DNA of 64,000 nt from CBDAPU01 sp965198875 (GCA_965198875.1 CBDAPU010000001.1:682001-746000); one strand, 5' to 3'; numbered from the stretch's first letter, positions 43,715-53,519 are shown. Numbers and translations are program-made. Notes: a model not told the origin generated them from the letters alone.

Positions 43715-45388
43715 ATGACCGAGAGTTTTGCCGAATTATTTGAACAAAGCCAGGTAGAGGCGAAAATGCGCCCTGGCTCCATTGTGAGCGGGACTGTTGT
43801 GGATGTGCATCAGGACAATGTCATCGTCAGCGCCGGCCTGAAGTCCGAGGCCTGGATCCCCATCGATCAATTCTATGATGATAAGGGCGAGCTGGAAGTC
43901 GCCGTGGGCGATGAGGTGGATGTGGCCCTGGACGCCGTTGAGGATGGTTACGGCGAGACCCGCTTATCCCGGGAAAAAGCCAAACGCCTTCTGGCCTGGG
44001 AGCGACTGGAAGGCGCCCATGAGGCCAATGAGACGGTGACGGGCGTGATCACAGAGCGGGTCAAGGGCGGGTTTACCGTTGATGTGGAGAGCGTCAGGAC
44101 CTTCCTGCCCGGATCGTTAGTGGACGTTCGGCCGGTAAAAGACACCACCTATCTGGAAGGAAAACCCCTGGAGTTTAAGGTCATCAAAATAGATCGGCGC
44201 AGGAGCAATGTGGTGGTATCACGACGGGCGGTAGTTGAAAAAGAGAACACGGTCGAGCGAAAGGCGTTGATGGATAGATTAAAAGAGGGGGTGATCGTCA
44301 AAGGCGTGGTCAAGAACTTAACCGATTACGGCGCTTTTCTCGACCTGGGCGGTATTGACGGCTTGTTGCACATCACGGATATGGCCTGGAAACGGGTCAA
44401 GGACCCCGCTGATATCGTTAATATGGGCGATGAAATAGACGTAAAAGTCCTGAAATTTGATCGTGAGCGCAATCGCGTATCACTGGGGTTGAAGCAGATG
44501 GGTGATGATCCCTGGAGTGATTTGACCCGGCGCTTCCCGGAGGGCTCCCGTTTACACGGACGGGTGACCAATCTGGCCGATTACGGCTGTTTTGTGGAAT
44601 TGGAAGAAGGCGTGGAAGGGCTGGTGCATGTATCGGAAATGGACTGGACTAACAAAAACGTTCACCCCTCAAAACTGGTGCATGTGGGTGATGAGCTGGA
44701 TGTGGTGATCCTCGATATCGATCAGGACCGCCGCCGTATCTCTCTGGGCATGAAGCAGTGCCAACCCAACCCCTGGGAAGCCTTTGCGGCCATGCAAAAC
44801 AAAGGCGATCATGTCAGTGGCCAGATCAAGTCCATTACCGATTTTGGGATCTTCATTGGTCTTAAAGGGGGCATTGACGGGCTGGTGCATTTATCCGACG
44901 TCTCCTGGACGGATGAGGGCGAGAAGGCGCTACGCAATTATAAACGGGGGGATGAAATCGAGACGGTTGTGCTCGCTATCGACGCTGAGAGAGAGCGCAT
45001 ATCTCTCGGCATCAAACAACTGGAAAAAGACCCGTTTACCGCCTATGTCGCCGAGAACCCCAAGGGTAAAATTGTGGTGGGCAAAATAACATCAATAGAG
45101 CAAAAAAGTATTGTTGTGGAATTGGCCGATGGGGTTCAGGCGCAATTAAAAGTATCCGAACTATCCAGCGAGAAAAAAATTGAAGACGCCAGAAACAGCG
45201 GGGTAGAAGAGGCGCAAGAGATTGAAGTTAAAATCACCACCATCGACAGAAAAAAACGCACCATTTCAGTTTCCGTCAGGGCGAAAGAATCCGATGAGGA
45301 AGATGCGGCCGTTCGAGAATACGCCCCTGAGTCCATGTCGAACACCAAGCTAGGCGATTTACTAAAGGAACACCTGGATAATAGTTAG
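43715..45388 (+). CDS. rpsA: 30S ribosomal protein S1
   Basis: 557 aa, the size of E. coli S1, with six OB-fold S1 RNA-binding repeats; later ones show the pattern VKNLTDYGAFLDLGGIDGLLHITDMAW, VTNLADYGCFVELEEGVEGLVHVSEMDW and IKSITDFGIFIGLKGGIDGLVHLSDVSW in series. Binds mRNA leaders for initiation. It starts with ATG and a GAGG ribosome-binding site; the short cmk-rpsA gap is A/T-rich. S1 represses its own translation in E. coli; no leader structure is called here. Confidence 0.98.
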   Translation: MTESFAELFEQSQVEAKMRPGSIVSGTVVDVHQDNVIVSAGLKSEAWIPIDQFYDDKGELEVAVGDEVDVALDAVEDGYGETRLSREKAKRLLAWERLEGAHEANETVTGVITERVKGGFTVDVESVRTFLPGSLVDVRPVKDTTYLEGKPLEFKVIKIDRRRSNVVVSRRAVVEKENTVERKALMDRLKEGVIVKGVVKNLTDYGAFLDLGGIDGLLHITDMAWKRVKDPADIVNMGDEIDVKVLKFDRERNRVSLGLKQMGDDPWSDLTRRFPEGSRLHGRVTNLADYGCFVELEEGVEGLVHVSEMDWTNKNVHPSKLVHVGDELDVVILDIDQDRRRISLGMKQCQPNPWEAFAAMQNKGDHVSGQIKSITDFGIFIGLKGGIDGLVHLSDVSWTDEGEKALRNYKRGDEIETVVLAIDAERERISLGIKQLEKDPFTAYVAENPKGKIVVGKITSIEQKSIVVELADGVQAQLKVSELSSEKKIEDARNSGVEEAQEIEVKITTIDRKKRTISVSVRAKESDEEDAAVREYAPESMSNTKLGDLLKEHLDNS

Positions 45389-45485
45389 CCTGTCACCTCT
45401 TCATCTAAGCCCGGGCCACCCCGTACAAGTTTACCTGGCTGGCGGCGCTTGCTGTTGTGTTTGAGTTTAACTTTATGAATGTGAA

Positions 45486-45812
45486 ATGAGCACAATGACC
45501 AAGTCAGAGCTGATCGACATTCTTGTCAGACGCCAATCACAGTTAGCATCGAAAGACGTGGAATTAACGGTGAAAACAATCCTCGAGCACATGACGCAAA
45601 CGCTGTCGAACGGCGAGCGGATTGAAATTCGGGGCTTCGGCAGTTTCTCACTGCATTACCGCCCCCCCCGTGTTGGACGCAACCCCAAATCAGGCCGACC
45701 AGTCTCCCTGCCGGCAAAATATGTTCCCCATTTCAAGCCCGGTAAACAGATGCGGGAGAGGGTGGATAAATCGAAACGGCTCGCACCGATCCTGCCTCAC
45801 GAGGAAGACTAA
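45486..45812 (+). CDS. ihfB: Integration host factor subunit beta
   Basis: 108 aa nucleoid protein of the HU/IHF family (start at 45486 or at the ATG 45495, MTKSELIDILVRRQ). It has EIRGFGSFSLHYRPPRVGRNPKSGRPVSLPAKY, the DNA-bending beta arm including the intercalating Pro. Partner of IhfA. The rpsA-ihfB order is conserved in gammaproteobacteria. Confidence 0.96.
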   Translation: MSTMTKSELIDILVRRQSQLASKDVELTVKTILEHMTQTLSNGERIEIRGFGSFSLHYRPPRVGRNPKSGRPVSLPAKYVPHFKPGKQMRERVDKSKRLAPILPHEED

Positions 45813-46015
45813 AACCCATCTCAACATGGCGCTGTCTACTCGCCAGCCCACCTTCTCGTAAGTCCCGCTATCCTCATCTATTCAATATCATCCCAGGCAA
45901 TGCTCACCTGCATGATGTTTCGTGCTTTTGCCCGCTGTGTTTCTTTGCACCGTGCATTCATGTACCGACCATTTCCGCCATGCACGACCTTTTAAACTGA
46001 AATCGCCTGTATGTG

Positions 46016-46021
46016 TATACT
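46016..46021 (+). promoter_or_regulatory. Possible -10 element for lapA
   Basis: TATACT lies 50 bp before lapA, in a 258-bp gap after ihfB; the best upstream -35-like hexamer is TTTAAA (45991-45996) with a 19-nt spacer. Partial match only. Confidence 0.3.
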
Positions 46022-46070
46022 GGCGTCAGGCTAGAATACGGGCATTGAAAGAATACACGGGAGCGAGAAG

Positions 46071-46364
46071 ATGGCGGGCGCGCTGAAGGTCTTACTTATC
46101 TTGGGTGTTGTTTTAAGCGGGTTTGCGTTTCATTTGCGTAATGGGCAACTTGTTGCAATCGATTACTATATTGGAAGCCATGAATTGGCCCTGTCGCTTG
46201 TTGTGGTTATATCACTTTTTATCGGCGCCCTGCTCGGTGTTATATCCAGCTTGCCGATCATCATAAAACTCAAACGTGCCAATACCCGCTTAAACAAACA
46301 GATGAAAAAAAATAAGAAAGAATTAAACCATTTGCCTCTCACGCCTTTGAAAAACCCTCACTAA
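46071..46364 (+). CDS. lapA: Lipopolysaccharide assembly protein A (LapA/YciS)
   Basis: 97 aa inner-membrane protein with two membrane segments (LKVLLILGVVLSGFAFHL, and LALSLVVVISLFIGALLGVI followed by SSLP) and a basic C-terminal helix IKLKRANTRLNKQMKKNKK. This is the LapA domain pattern. In E. coli LapA is encoded next to LapB, with which it acts in LPS assembly and LpxC turnover. Here lapB has collapsed to two small fragments directly downstream, so how LapA acts in this organism is unclear. Confidence 0.9.
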   Translation: MAGALKVLLILGVVLSGFAFHLRNGQLVAIDYYIGSHELALSLVVVISLFIGALLGVISSLPIIIKLKRANTRLNKQMKKNKKELNHLPLTPLKNPH

Positions 46365-46551
46365 TGGCGCCATTGTGGTTTTATTCCGCACTCATATTAT
46401 TACCGGTCGTAGCTGCCTGCGACTTCCAGGGGAAGGGACAATGAAAGCATTCACTGAACAGCGCCTCGGTGATAAAACAGCTTATGCCTGTTTATCCTCT
46501 GGGTTCGATCCCAAGCCACTGCATGGGCAATGCCTCGGTTGCAGGAAATGA
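46364..46551 (+). pseudogene. lapB: lapB (yciM) remnant: N-terminal membrane anchor plus C-terminal rubredoxin-like end
   Basis: Starting at TAATG overlapping the lapA stop, frame 1 reads MAPLWFYSALILLPVVAAC then stops at 46444, matching the LapB N-terminal anchor (LLPVAAA). From 46441 another frame reads TAYACLSSGFDPKPLHGQC then LGCRK to a stop at 46551, aligning with the LapB C-terminal rubredoxin knuckles (YxCxxCGF....L.W.CPxC); one Cys of the first pair is replaced by Ser. The roughly 300 codons of TPR repeats between are gone. Position (lapA-lapB-pyrF) is conserved. So lapB looks like an internally deleted pseudogene; the match to each end is my own reading, not a database hit. Confidence 0.72.
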
Positions 46552-46582
46552 AATACCGCCAGACCTGTCCGTAGAGAAGAAG

Positions 46583-47287
46583 ATGAATAACCCGCATATT
46601 ATCGTTGCTCTGGATTGCCCTTCTGAGCAGGCGGTATTTGAACTGGTAGATAAACTGGACCCACAGCACTGCCGCTTAAAAATCGGTAAGGCATTGTTCA
46701 CACAATACGGGCCGACATTGGTTAAAAAACTGATGGATAGCGGTTTTGATGTGTTCCTGGATCTTAAATTTCATGACATTCCAAATACGGTGGCGATGGC
46801 CTGTAAAGCCGCAGCATCGATGGGGGTATGGATGTTGAATGTTCATGCAATGGGTGGTAAAAACATGTTGCTGGCCGCCAGGGAGGCGATCGATCATTCA
46901 TCACACAAACCATTGCTGATCGCCGTTACCGTGCTGACCAGTTTGCACTCGGACGATCTGTCGGCAACAGGCATGGGTGGCAATGTGGATGAGCACGTGA
47001 TGAGGCTGGCGAGGTTCGCCAGGGAATGTGGCCTGGATGGTATCGTCTGCTCCGCCAGGGAGAGTAAAGCCATAAAAGCGGAGCTGGGCCGAGACTTCTA
47101 TCTGGTGGCGCCCGGGATCAGGCCTTCGGGCACGGGAAGGGATGATCAACAGCGGATCGCCACGCCCTTTGAAGCCATCAAGTCCGGCAGTGATCAGTTG
47201 GTGATCGGCAGACCGATTACCCAGGCGGCCGATCCTATGCAGGCATTGATCGCCATATCCCATGAAGTGAAAGCGGCACTGGGTTAG
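46583..47287 (+). CDS. pyrF: Orotidine 5'-phosphate decarboxylase
   Basis: 234 aa from ATG at 46583 (MNNPHIIVALDCPSEQAVF), preceded by a GAGAAGAAG ribosome-binding site; upstream in-frame codons from 46469 overlap the lapB remnant. Final step of UMP synthesis. Active-site motifs: IVALD, LKIGKALFTQYGP, VFLDLKFHDIPNTV with the D-K-D set, and VAPGIRPSG and QLVIGRPITQAADP for phosphate binding. Its usual upstream gene lapB is degraded here. Confidence 0.97.
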   Translation: MNNPHIIVALDCPSEQAVFELVDKLDPQHCRLKIGKALFTQYGPTLVKKLMDSGFDVFLDLKFHDIPNTVAMACKAAASMGVWMLNVHAMGGKNMLLAAREAIDHSSHKPLLIAVTVLTSLHSDDLSATGMGGNVDEHVMRLARFARECGLDGIVCSARESKAIKAELGRDFYLVAPGIRPSGTGRDDQQRIATPFEAIKSGSDQLVIGRPITQAADPMQALIAISHEVKAALG

Positions 47288-47305
47288 CATAACAGCATCT
47301 CCAGC

Positions 47306-50300
47306 GTGTCAACACCCGCCGTCAATTCAAGCCCGCTAAAGCCGCCCATACCCGCTGGCCAACAGCAAAGGCTAAACTGGGGCAGGCTACACGGTTGCGC
47401 CAAATCACTGGCCATAGCATCTGCTGTTAAGGAACATCCGGGGTTTTTCGTTATTATCACCGCCGATCAGATCAGCGCCTCGCGTTTTTCTGAGGAACTG
47501 CGCTTTTTCATATCTCAGGGAAATGCGGACAACATCTTCCTGTTTCCAGACTGGGAAACCCTGCCATACGATCACTGCTCCCCTTATCAGGATATTATCT
47601 CCGAGCGCCTGTCCGTACTGATGGCATTGCAAACGATAAGCAAAGGTATGCTTATCGTGCCGGTCTCCACCCTCATGCATCGCCTGTTGCCTAAGGATTA
47701 TCTTCTATCGCACAGCCTGTTTTTACAGACCGGACAACAACTGAACCCGGTCGCCTTTAGAGAAGAGATGGATAGTGTCGGCTATCGGTTTGTATCCCAG
47801 GTGATGGAGCATGGGGACATCGCCATCAGGGGAGCCATACTGGATATTTTCCCCATGGGTGCGGTTGTTCCCTATCGTATCGAGCTGTTTGATGATGACA
47901 TTGACAGCATCAGGACCTTTGATATCGAGTCACAACGGTCACGGGAGAAAGTCGCGCAAATACGGATCCTGCCGGCAAGGGAAGTGCCGCTCACCCCTGA
48001 GGGGATTGCCCATTTCCGAAGTAGCTGGCGTAGCCGCTTTGAGGGCAACCCCAACAAGCACCCCGTATATATGGCGGTGAGTGAGGGTATCGCCCCGGCC
48101 GGGATCGAGTATTTTATGCCGTTATTCTACTCACAAACCAACGCCTTGCTCGATTACCTTCCCCGTGGCGCAACGCTGATTGTAGATGAAGGGGTTGACG
48201 ATGCAGCGAAGGCCTATTGGGAGGTCATCAATATGCGCTATGAACAGGGTAGAGACGATGCGATGCGACCTGTGTTGGCGCCGGATGAGCTATTTTATCG
48301 GCCTCAGGAATTGTCCCGGCGATTAACGCCCTTTACACAGATCCATACCCATAAAACCCGCCTTGATCCGGATAAAAACAGCAATACTAATTTCGCTACA
48401 AAAAACCCGATCAGCATTCCCATCGATGCACGGGCACGGGATCCCTTTGCACTGTTCCGAGGGTTTATGGATGCATATCAGGGTAAGGTGTTGATTATCG
48501 CCGCATCCATTGGCAGATCCGAGACCATCATGGCGCTGTTTGGCGAGCAGGGTTTCAGGCCGGTGCGCTGTGAGGGCTGGGATGCGTTTATAACCCGCGA
48601 TCTTGCATTTGCATTGACTGTCGCCACGTTGGAAGAAGGCGCCGCCCTCGAACAACCGGATCTGCTTATCCTGAGCGAGTCGCAGCTATTTGGTGAGCGG
48701 GCACAGCAAAGGCGACGACGCAAACGGCAAAAACAACATACCGAGGCCATTGTGCGGGATCTCACCGAGCTGACGATGGGCGCGCCGGTTGTACATGAAG
48801 AGCATGGTGTTGGACGCTATGCAGGATTGGTGATATTGACGGTCAATGACGTTCTCTCAGAGTTTATCTGTCTTGAATATGATCAGGGGGATAAATTATA
48901 TGTGCCGGTCACCTCACTGGATCTCATCAGTCGCTTTACCGGTATCGATCCTGAACAGGCGCCACTGCACCGTCTGGGCAGTGGTCAATGGTTAAAGGCG
49001 AAACGCAAGGCCCTGGAATGCGTTTATGATGTGGCCGCAGAACTGTTAGAGCTGCATGCACGCAGGGCGGCACGTCATGGCTCTATTTTCACGCTCGACA
49101 ACAATGCCTATGCGGCTTTTATACAGGACTTTCCCTTTGAAGAGACGCCGGGGCAAATGGACGCCATCAATGATGTGCTTGCGGACATGCAGGATCCCAA
49201 ACCGATGGACAGGCTGATCTGTGGTGATTCCGGTTTTGGCAAGACGGAGGTGGCGATGAGAGCGGCATTTATAGCAGTGCAAAATAACAAACAGGTGGCG
49301 CTGCTGGTTCCAACCACACTCCTGGCCCAACAACATTATCAAAACTTCAAAGACAGATTTGCAAACTGGCCTGTGCGTATTGAGGTCTTATCAAGGTTCG
49401 TGTCAAAAAAAGAGCAGCAAGCCGTCAGTGAGGATATCGTAGATGGCAGGGCCGATATTATTATCGGCACCCACAAACTGCTGCAGGATGATCTGCATTT
49501 CAAAAGCATGGGTCTTGTCATTATTGATGAGGAGCACCGGTTTGGCGTAAGGCAAAAAGAGAAGTTGAGATCCCTGCGCGCCGAGGTGGATGTGTTAACG
49601 CTAACGGCCACGCCCATCCCGCGTACCCTGCATTTTGCCCTGTCTGATTTAAGATCGCTGTCGATTATCGCCACGCCGCCATCGAAACGGCTGCCCATCA
49701 CAACGTTTATCAGGGAATGGCACACCCCCACGCTGAAAGAGGCCTTGCTAAGGGAAATAAAGCGTGGCGGACAGGTCTATTTTGTGCACAATGAGATCAA
49801 GACCATCGAGCGCATGGCGGCACAAGTGGAAGATCTGATCCCGCAGGCAAAGGTGCAAATAGCCCATGGTCAGCTCCCGGAGCGGTCTCTGGAGCAGGTG
49901 ATGCTGGATTTCTATCATTTAAGATTTAACGTGCTTCTCTGCACCACGATTATTGAGACCGGCATTGATGTCCCCAGCGCCAATACCATCATCATCAACA
50001 GGGCCGACAAGTTTGGCCTGGCGCAGTTATACCAGCTAAGAGGCCGGGTCGGGCGCTCTCACCACCGAGCCTACGCCTATCTCATCACACCACATAAAAG
50101 TGCGATGAGCAAAGACGCCGTTAAAAGGCTGGAGGCGATAGCGTCACTGGAAGACTTAGGGATCGGTTTTACCCTGGCCACCCACGATTTGGAGATCCGG
50201 GGGGCCGGGGAAATGCTGGGTGATGCACAAAGTGGACAGATACAGGAAATAGGCTTTGGCATGTATATGAGCCTGCTGGAGCGGGCGGTTCATTCCTTAA

Positions 50301-50788
50301 AAGCCGGGAAACAACCGCAGTTAGATCGTCCCCTTGGGCATGGCGCCGAAATCGATCTTCATATACCGGCGTTGATCCCGGCGGATTATTTAGCGGATGT
50401 GCATGCCCGGCTGATCATGTACAAGCGCATTGCCAGCAGTCAGGATAGCTCGGAATTAGCGGATCTACAGGAAGAGTGCATAGACAGATTCGGCTTATTG
50501 CCTCAGCAGCTCAAAAATTTATTTCGGCTAACTGAAATGAAACTCAAGGCGCAGCCACTGGGGATCCGAAGAATAGACATGGGTGAGAGAGGCGGGCGGA
50601 TCTATTTTCATAGCTCTACGATCATTGATCCGGGAAAAATCATTGAGCTGGTTCAATCCCGGCCGGATTTATATCGACTCGATGGTGGTGATAAACTCGC
50701 TATCATGGGCAAATTTGAAGATGTGCAGGAAAGGCTTTATCTGCTGGATGGCCTGTTAGCGCAGCTCTCAATGAAGGCGGCGGCGTGA
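47306..50788 (+). CDS. mfd: Transcription-repair coupling factor
   Basis: 1160 aa DNA translocase that removes stalled RNA polymerase and recruits UvrA. GTG start at 47306. Domains in order: UvrB-like N-terminal part (LFPDWETLPYDHCSPYQDIISERL), CarD-like RNA polymerase-interaction domain (VVHEEHGVGRYAG), then SF2 motor with Walker A GDSGFGKTEVAMRAAF near residue 640 (the usual V is S), DEEHRFGVRQKEKLR, TATPIPRTLHFAL, QLRGRVGRS, and a C-terminal TRCF domain. Length is normal. It overlaps csiV by 4 bp. Confidence 0.97.
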   Translation: MSTPAVNSSPLKPPIPAGQQQRLNWGRLHGCAKSLAIASAVKEHPGFFVIITADQISASRFSEELRFFISQGNADNIFLFPDWETLPYDHCSPYQDIISERLSVLMALQTISKGMLIVPVSTLMHRLLPKDYLLSHSLFLQTGQQLNPVAFREEMDSVGYRFVSQVMEHGDIAIRGAILDIFPMGAVVPYRIELFDDDIDSIRTFDIESQRSREKVAQIRILPAREVPLTPEGIAHFRSSWRSRFEGNPNKHPVYMAVSEGIAPAGIEYFMPLFYSQTNALLDYLPRGATLIVDEGVDDAAKAYWEVINMRYEQGRDDAMRPVLAPDELFYRPQELSRRLTPFTQIHTHKTRLDPDKNSNTNFATKNPISIPIDARARDPFALFRGFMDAYQGKVLIIAASIGRSETIMALFGEQGFRPVRCEGWDAFITRDLAFALTVATLEEGAALEQPDLLILSESQLFGERAQQRRRRKRQKQHTEAIVRDLTELTMGAPVVHEEHGVGRYAGLVILTVNDVLSEFICLEYDQGDKLYVPVTSLDLISRFTGIDPEQAPLHRLGSGQWLKAKRKALECVYDVAAELLELHARRAARHGSIFTLDNNAYAAFIQDFPFEETPGQMDAINDVLADMQDPKPMDRLICGDSGFGKTEVAMRAAFIAVQNNKQVALLVPTTLLAQQHYQNFKDRFANWPVRIEVLSRFVSKKEQQAVSEDIVDGRADIIIGTHKLLQDDLHFKSMGLVIIDEEHRFGVRQKEKLRSLRAEVDVLTLTATPIPRTLHFALSDLRSLSIIATPPSKRLPITTFIREWHTPTLKEALLREIKRGGQVYFVHNEIKTIERMAAQVEDLIPQAKVQIAHGQLPERSLEQVMLDFYHLRFNVLLCTTIIETGIDVPSANTIIINRADKFGLAQLYQLRGRVGRSHHRAYAYLITPHKSAMSKDAVKRLEAIASLEDLGIGFTLATHDLEIRGAGEMLGDAQSGQIQEIGFGMYMSLLERAVHSLKAGKQPQLDRPLGHGAEIDLHIPALIPADYLADVHARLIMYKRIASSQDSSELADLQEECIDRFGLLPQQLKNLFRLTEMKLKAQPLGIRRIDMGERGGRIYFHSSTIIDPGKIIELVQSRPDLYRLDGGDKLAIMGKFEDVQERLYLLDGLLAQLSMKAAA

Positions 50789-51558
50789 GCACAATTATAA
50801 ACAGGGTGATCAAATCAATGCCTCTTTATCGCTCATTCCCGTTTCGAGCTTTTTTTGTTTTATTTATTCTCGGCTCGTTCAATCACCTCTCTTTTGCAGC
50901 AACCTGGTATCAGGTAGAGGTGGTGATGTTTGAATATATCCAGCCCGATGCCGACGGTGAGTTATGGTATGAAAATCCGGGATTGCCACAACGGGCCGGT
51001 TCGATTGAGCTGATTACTGAAAAAGTGGATCCGCCCAATGATGACGGCATGGAGTTGTCGCAAGCCGATGCAGAGAAGCGCTTGACGCCTTTCCTTTCCT
51101 TAGGGAGACAATACCACAGACTGGACGGGGTCCTTCGGGTGCTTAAATTATCCAGAGAATACCGGCCTCGGCTACATATCGCCTGGCAACAACCGAGCTC
51201 TGATAGTCGGGGCGCCCTGGCAGTGCATCTGGAAAACACGTTGTTCGAGAAGGAAGTGAAGCGAGGGCCGGATGTCGCCGAGGCAATGTATATACCGCCT
51301 GAGGTTTTATATGATGGTTTCATTCGTCTTCGGGGCTCTCATTTTTTATATCTTGATGTGGATATGGCGTATTTTCCGCCATCGTTTGAAAATGAGGATG
51401 CGGTTTTGGGGGCGCAGGGAGAGGGTGAAGATGTATTCCATTATCAACAGGCGGATTATGTCAGAATGCGGGAAACCCGAAGGATCAGGCTGGATGAGAT
51501 ACATTATTTTGACCATCCGGTATTCGGGTTGATCATCCAGGTGAGCCGGCTGAGATAA
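50785..51558 (+). CDS. csiV: CsiV-family protein (peptidoglycan-associated partner in cell growth)
   Basis: 257 aa with an N-terminal signal peptide (RAFFVLFILGSFNHLSFAA). The mature part has TWYQVEVVMFEYIQPDADGELWYENPGLP and the C-terminal ETRRIRLDEIHYFDHPVFGLIIQV, a pattern of the CsiV family, described in Vibrio as a periplasmic regulator of the LpoA/PBP1a peptidoglycan synthase. GTG start overlaps the mfd stop; mfd-csiV is the usual order. Periplasmic. Function is inferred from family only. Confidence 0.85.
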   Translation: MSTIINRVIKSMPLYRSFPFRAFFVLFILGSFNHLSFAATWYQVEVVMFEYIQPDADGELWYENPGLPQRAGSIELITEKVDPPNDDGMELSQADAEKRLTPFLSLGRQYHRLDGVLRVLKLSREYRPRLHIAWQQPSSDSRGALAVHLENTLFEKEVKRGPDVAEAMYIPPEVLYDGFIRLRGSHFLYLDVDMAYFPPSFENEDAVLGAQGEGEDVFHYQQADYVRMRETRRIRLDEIHYFDHPVFGLIIQVSRLR

Positions 51559-51701
51559 GAAGAGCCGATGAACATGGAGATCACCGAGTAGCGCCGTCCG
51601 GGACTTCTGCAAAGGCCGTAGACTAAAACACGCCGCTCGGTTCACTCACAAACTTAAAATAAGGCGCGGTCATTGAAATGCCACGGCAGATCCCCATTCA
51701 A

Positions 51702-52442
51702 TCAACATCTCCTGAGTAAGGCCGTTATCAATCCGATCACATTGTCCATCCCGAGTGTTAGATTGCTCTGTATCTCTTCCATGGTGATCGGCTGGCTTCC
51801 TTTGCCGGCAGCCCAGTTTGCGATCACTGAAATTGAGGCATAATGCAGATCTAACTCCCTGGCGAGAGACGCCTCAGGCATGGCCGTCATACCAACAACG
51901 TCACAGCCGTCCTGCTCCAGACGTGCTATCTCGGCCCTGCTTTCAAGCCTCGGGCCCTGTGTTGCAGCGTATGTGCCCCTGGCGATCACGTCCAGTTTTA
52001 ATGCGTTAGCGGTATCGATGATGTTCTGTCTTAGCGCCTCTGAATAGGGCTCGCCAAAATCGATATACGTTGGCCTGTCCAGATCATCTTCAAAATAGGT
52101 GCTCGCCCTTGAGTGGGTGTAGTCAATGATCTGATCCGGGATCACGATTTTAGTCGGGGATGCGGTATGTGTGATCCCGCCTACCGCATTGACGGCGAGA
52201 ACATGTCTAACACCACATCTGTGAAGCGCCCAGATATTCGCCCGGTAGTTGATCCGATGTGGCGGTATGGCGTATTTCGCACCGTGACGGGATAAAAATA
52301 TCACTTCTTTATCATGCAACTTTCCAATCCGTAATGTCGCTGATGGTGAGCCATACGGCGTGTCAATATCCTTATCTTCGGTGATGATAAGGTCTTTCAT
52401 GGCGGTGAGTCCGGTGCCGCCGATAATGGCATACTCGATCAT
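51702..52442 (-). CDS. S-methyl-5'-thioinosine phosphorylase (MTAP-family)
   Basis: 246 aa purine nucleoside phosphorylase family II protein. N-terminal YAIIGGTGLTAMKDL carries the phosphate-binding GGTG, with SRHGAKYAIPPHRINYRANIWAL and the substrate part VVGMTAMPEASLARELDLHYASIS. The NYRANIWAL signature is that of methylthioinosine phosphorylases as in Pseudomonas (MTI, not MTA, as substrate), which recycle MTA after deamination. It lies 12 bp from the DUF815 ATPase on the same strand. Confidence 0.88.
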   Translation of the reverse strand: MIEYAIIGGTGLTAMKDLIITEDKDIDTPYGSPSATLRIGKLHDKEVIFLSRHGAKYAIPPHRINYRANIWALHRCGVRHVLAVNAVGGITHTASPTKIVIPDQIIDYTHSRASTYFEDDLDRPTYIDFGEPYSEALRQNIIDTANALKLDVIARGTYAATQGPRLESRAEIARLEQDGCDVVGMTAMPEASLARELDLHYASISVIANWAAGKGSQPITMEEIQSNLTLGMDNVIGLITALLRRC

Positions 52443-52454
52443 ATCAATACGGCC

Positions 52455-53333
52455 TTATTTTGAGCGGGAGTCCAGTAATGTCTGGCCGGCCCAATGACGG
52501 GCAAACTGCGATGCGCTCCTGCCGCTACGTGTGCCTTTTTCCAGCGCCCACTGAAGGGCTGCTTTTCTCACCTCTTCAGGGTCGTGGCGTAAGCCGGGCA
52601 TTTTATCTAACCAGTAAAAAACAATCTGCAGATACTGCTCCTGATTAAAAGGATGAAATGACGGGCAGATCCCGAACCGCTCCGATAAGGACAGTTTCTC
52701 TTCTATGGCCTCGCTGTGATGGATTTCATTATTGAACATGCTGGATTTTATATTCTCCGAGAGGTATTCCGGCACAAGGTGACGGCGGTTGGAGGTCGCA
52801 TATATCAGGATATTTTCAGGTGTATCGCCAATAGAGCCATCGATTAGCACTTTCAGTGTTTTATAACCGGGATCATTGCCTTCAAAGGACAGATCATCAC
52901 AATAGATGATGAACCTCCCCTCAAACTGGCCTAATTCATCATAGATCTCAGGTAAATGGGTGAGATGATCACGGCTGACTTCCAGCAGGAATAAATTGCG
53001 TTGCCCGTATTCAAAGAGCAGCGCCTTGATCAAAGATGATTTGCCCGTCCCTCTAGGCCCCCACAGCAGGGCATGATTGGCGGGAAACCCGTTTATAAAC
53101 TGCTCCGTATTCGCCCGCATGATTTTTTTCTGTCTGTCGATACATTGTAAGTCATCGAGGTGGACTTCCCTTGCGTGTTTTATCGCTTCCAGGGCATAAC
53201 CGGCTCTGCTTCTACGCCATCTCATCAGGGGCGCGGGTCTCTCCAGTCGGCCTTTGGCGTCCCCTGGAAACATGCGCTCCAGCCGGTCTAATAAAGCATG
53301 AAGTCTACGAAGTAGACTGTCGGTATCGGGCAT
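52455..53333 (-). CDS. DUF815-family AAA+ ATPase
   Basis: 292 aa. Walker A LLWGPRGTGKSSLIKALL, Walker B IIYCDDLSFE and sensor-type ATSNRRHLVPEYLSEN mark the DUF815 family. C-terminal SASQFARHWAGQTLL is conserved. The Walker core is preceded by FINGFPANHALLWG, typical. Function of the family is poorly known. The start lies 280 bp from glyA in divergent orientation. Co-directional with the MTIP gene by 12 bp. Confidence 0.88.
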   Translation of the reverse strand: MPDTDSLLRRLHALLDRLERMFPGDAKGRLERPAPLMRWRRSRAGYALEAIKHAREVHLDDLQCIDRQKKIMRANTEQFINGFPANHALLWGPRGTGKSSLIKALLFEYGQRNLFLLEVSRDHLTHLPEIYDELGQFEGRFIIYCDDLSFEGNDPGYKTLKVLIDGSIGDTPENILIYATSNRRHLVPEYLSENIKSSMFNNEIHHSEAIEEKLSLSERFGICPSFHPFNQEQYLQIVFYWLDKMPGLRHDPEEVRKAALQWALEKGTRSGRSASQFARHWAGQTLLDSRSK

Positions 53334-53519
53334 TTTACAAGGATGTTGTTGATGAACCCTTCATTATACGTTTGCATCAGCCAGTCAGGGAAGTGTTATT
53401 GCTGATAAAAGATCACTAAAAACAACAGTTTATATATTGATGCTCATTCACCCGGCAATCGCCGTCAGTTTTGCACTGAATGGATTTTAGATATTTGATA
53501 CCCTTGCCCCGTGGTGTTC

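Noticed and set aside
46500..46520. GGTTCGATCCC-like tRNA T-arm
   Set aside because: No acceptor or anticodon arms around it; it lies in the lapB remnant, where the sequence reads as the rubredoxin-like end (GFDPKPL).
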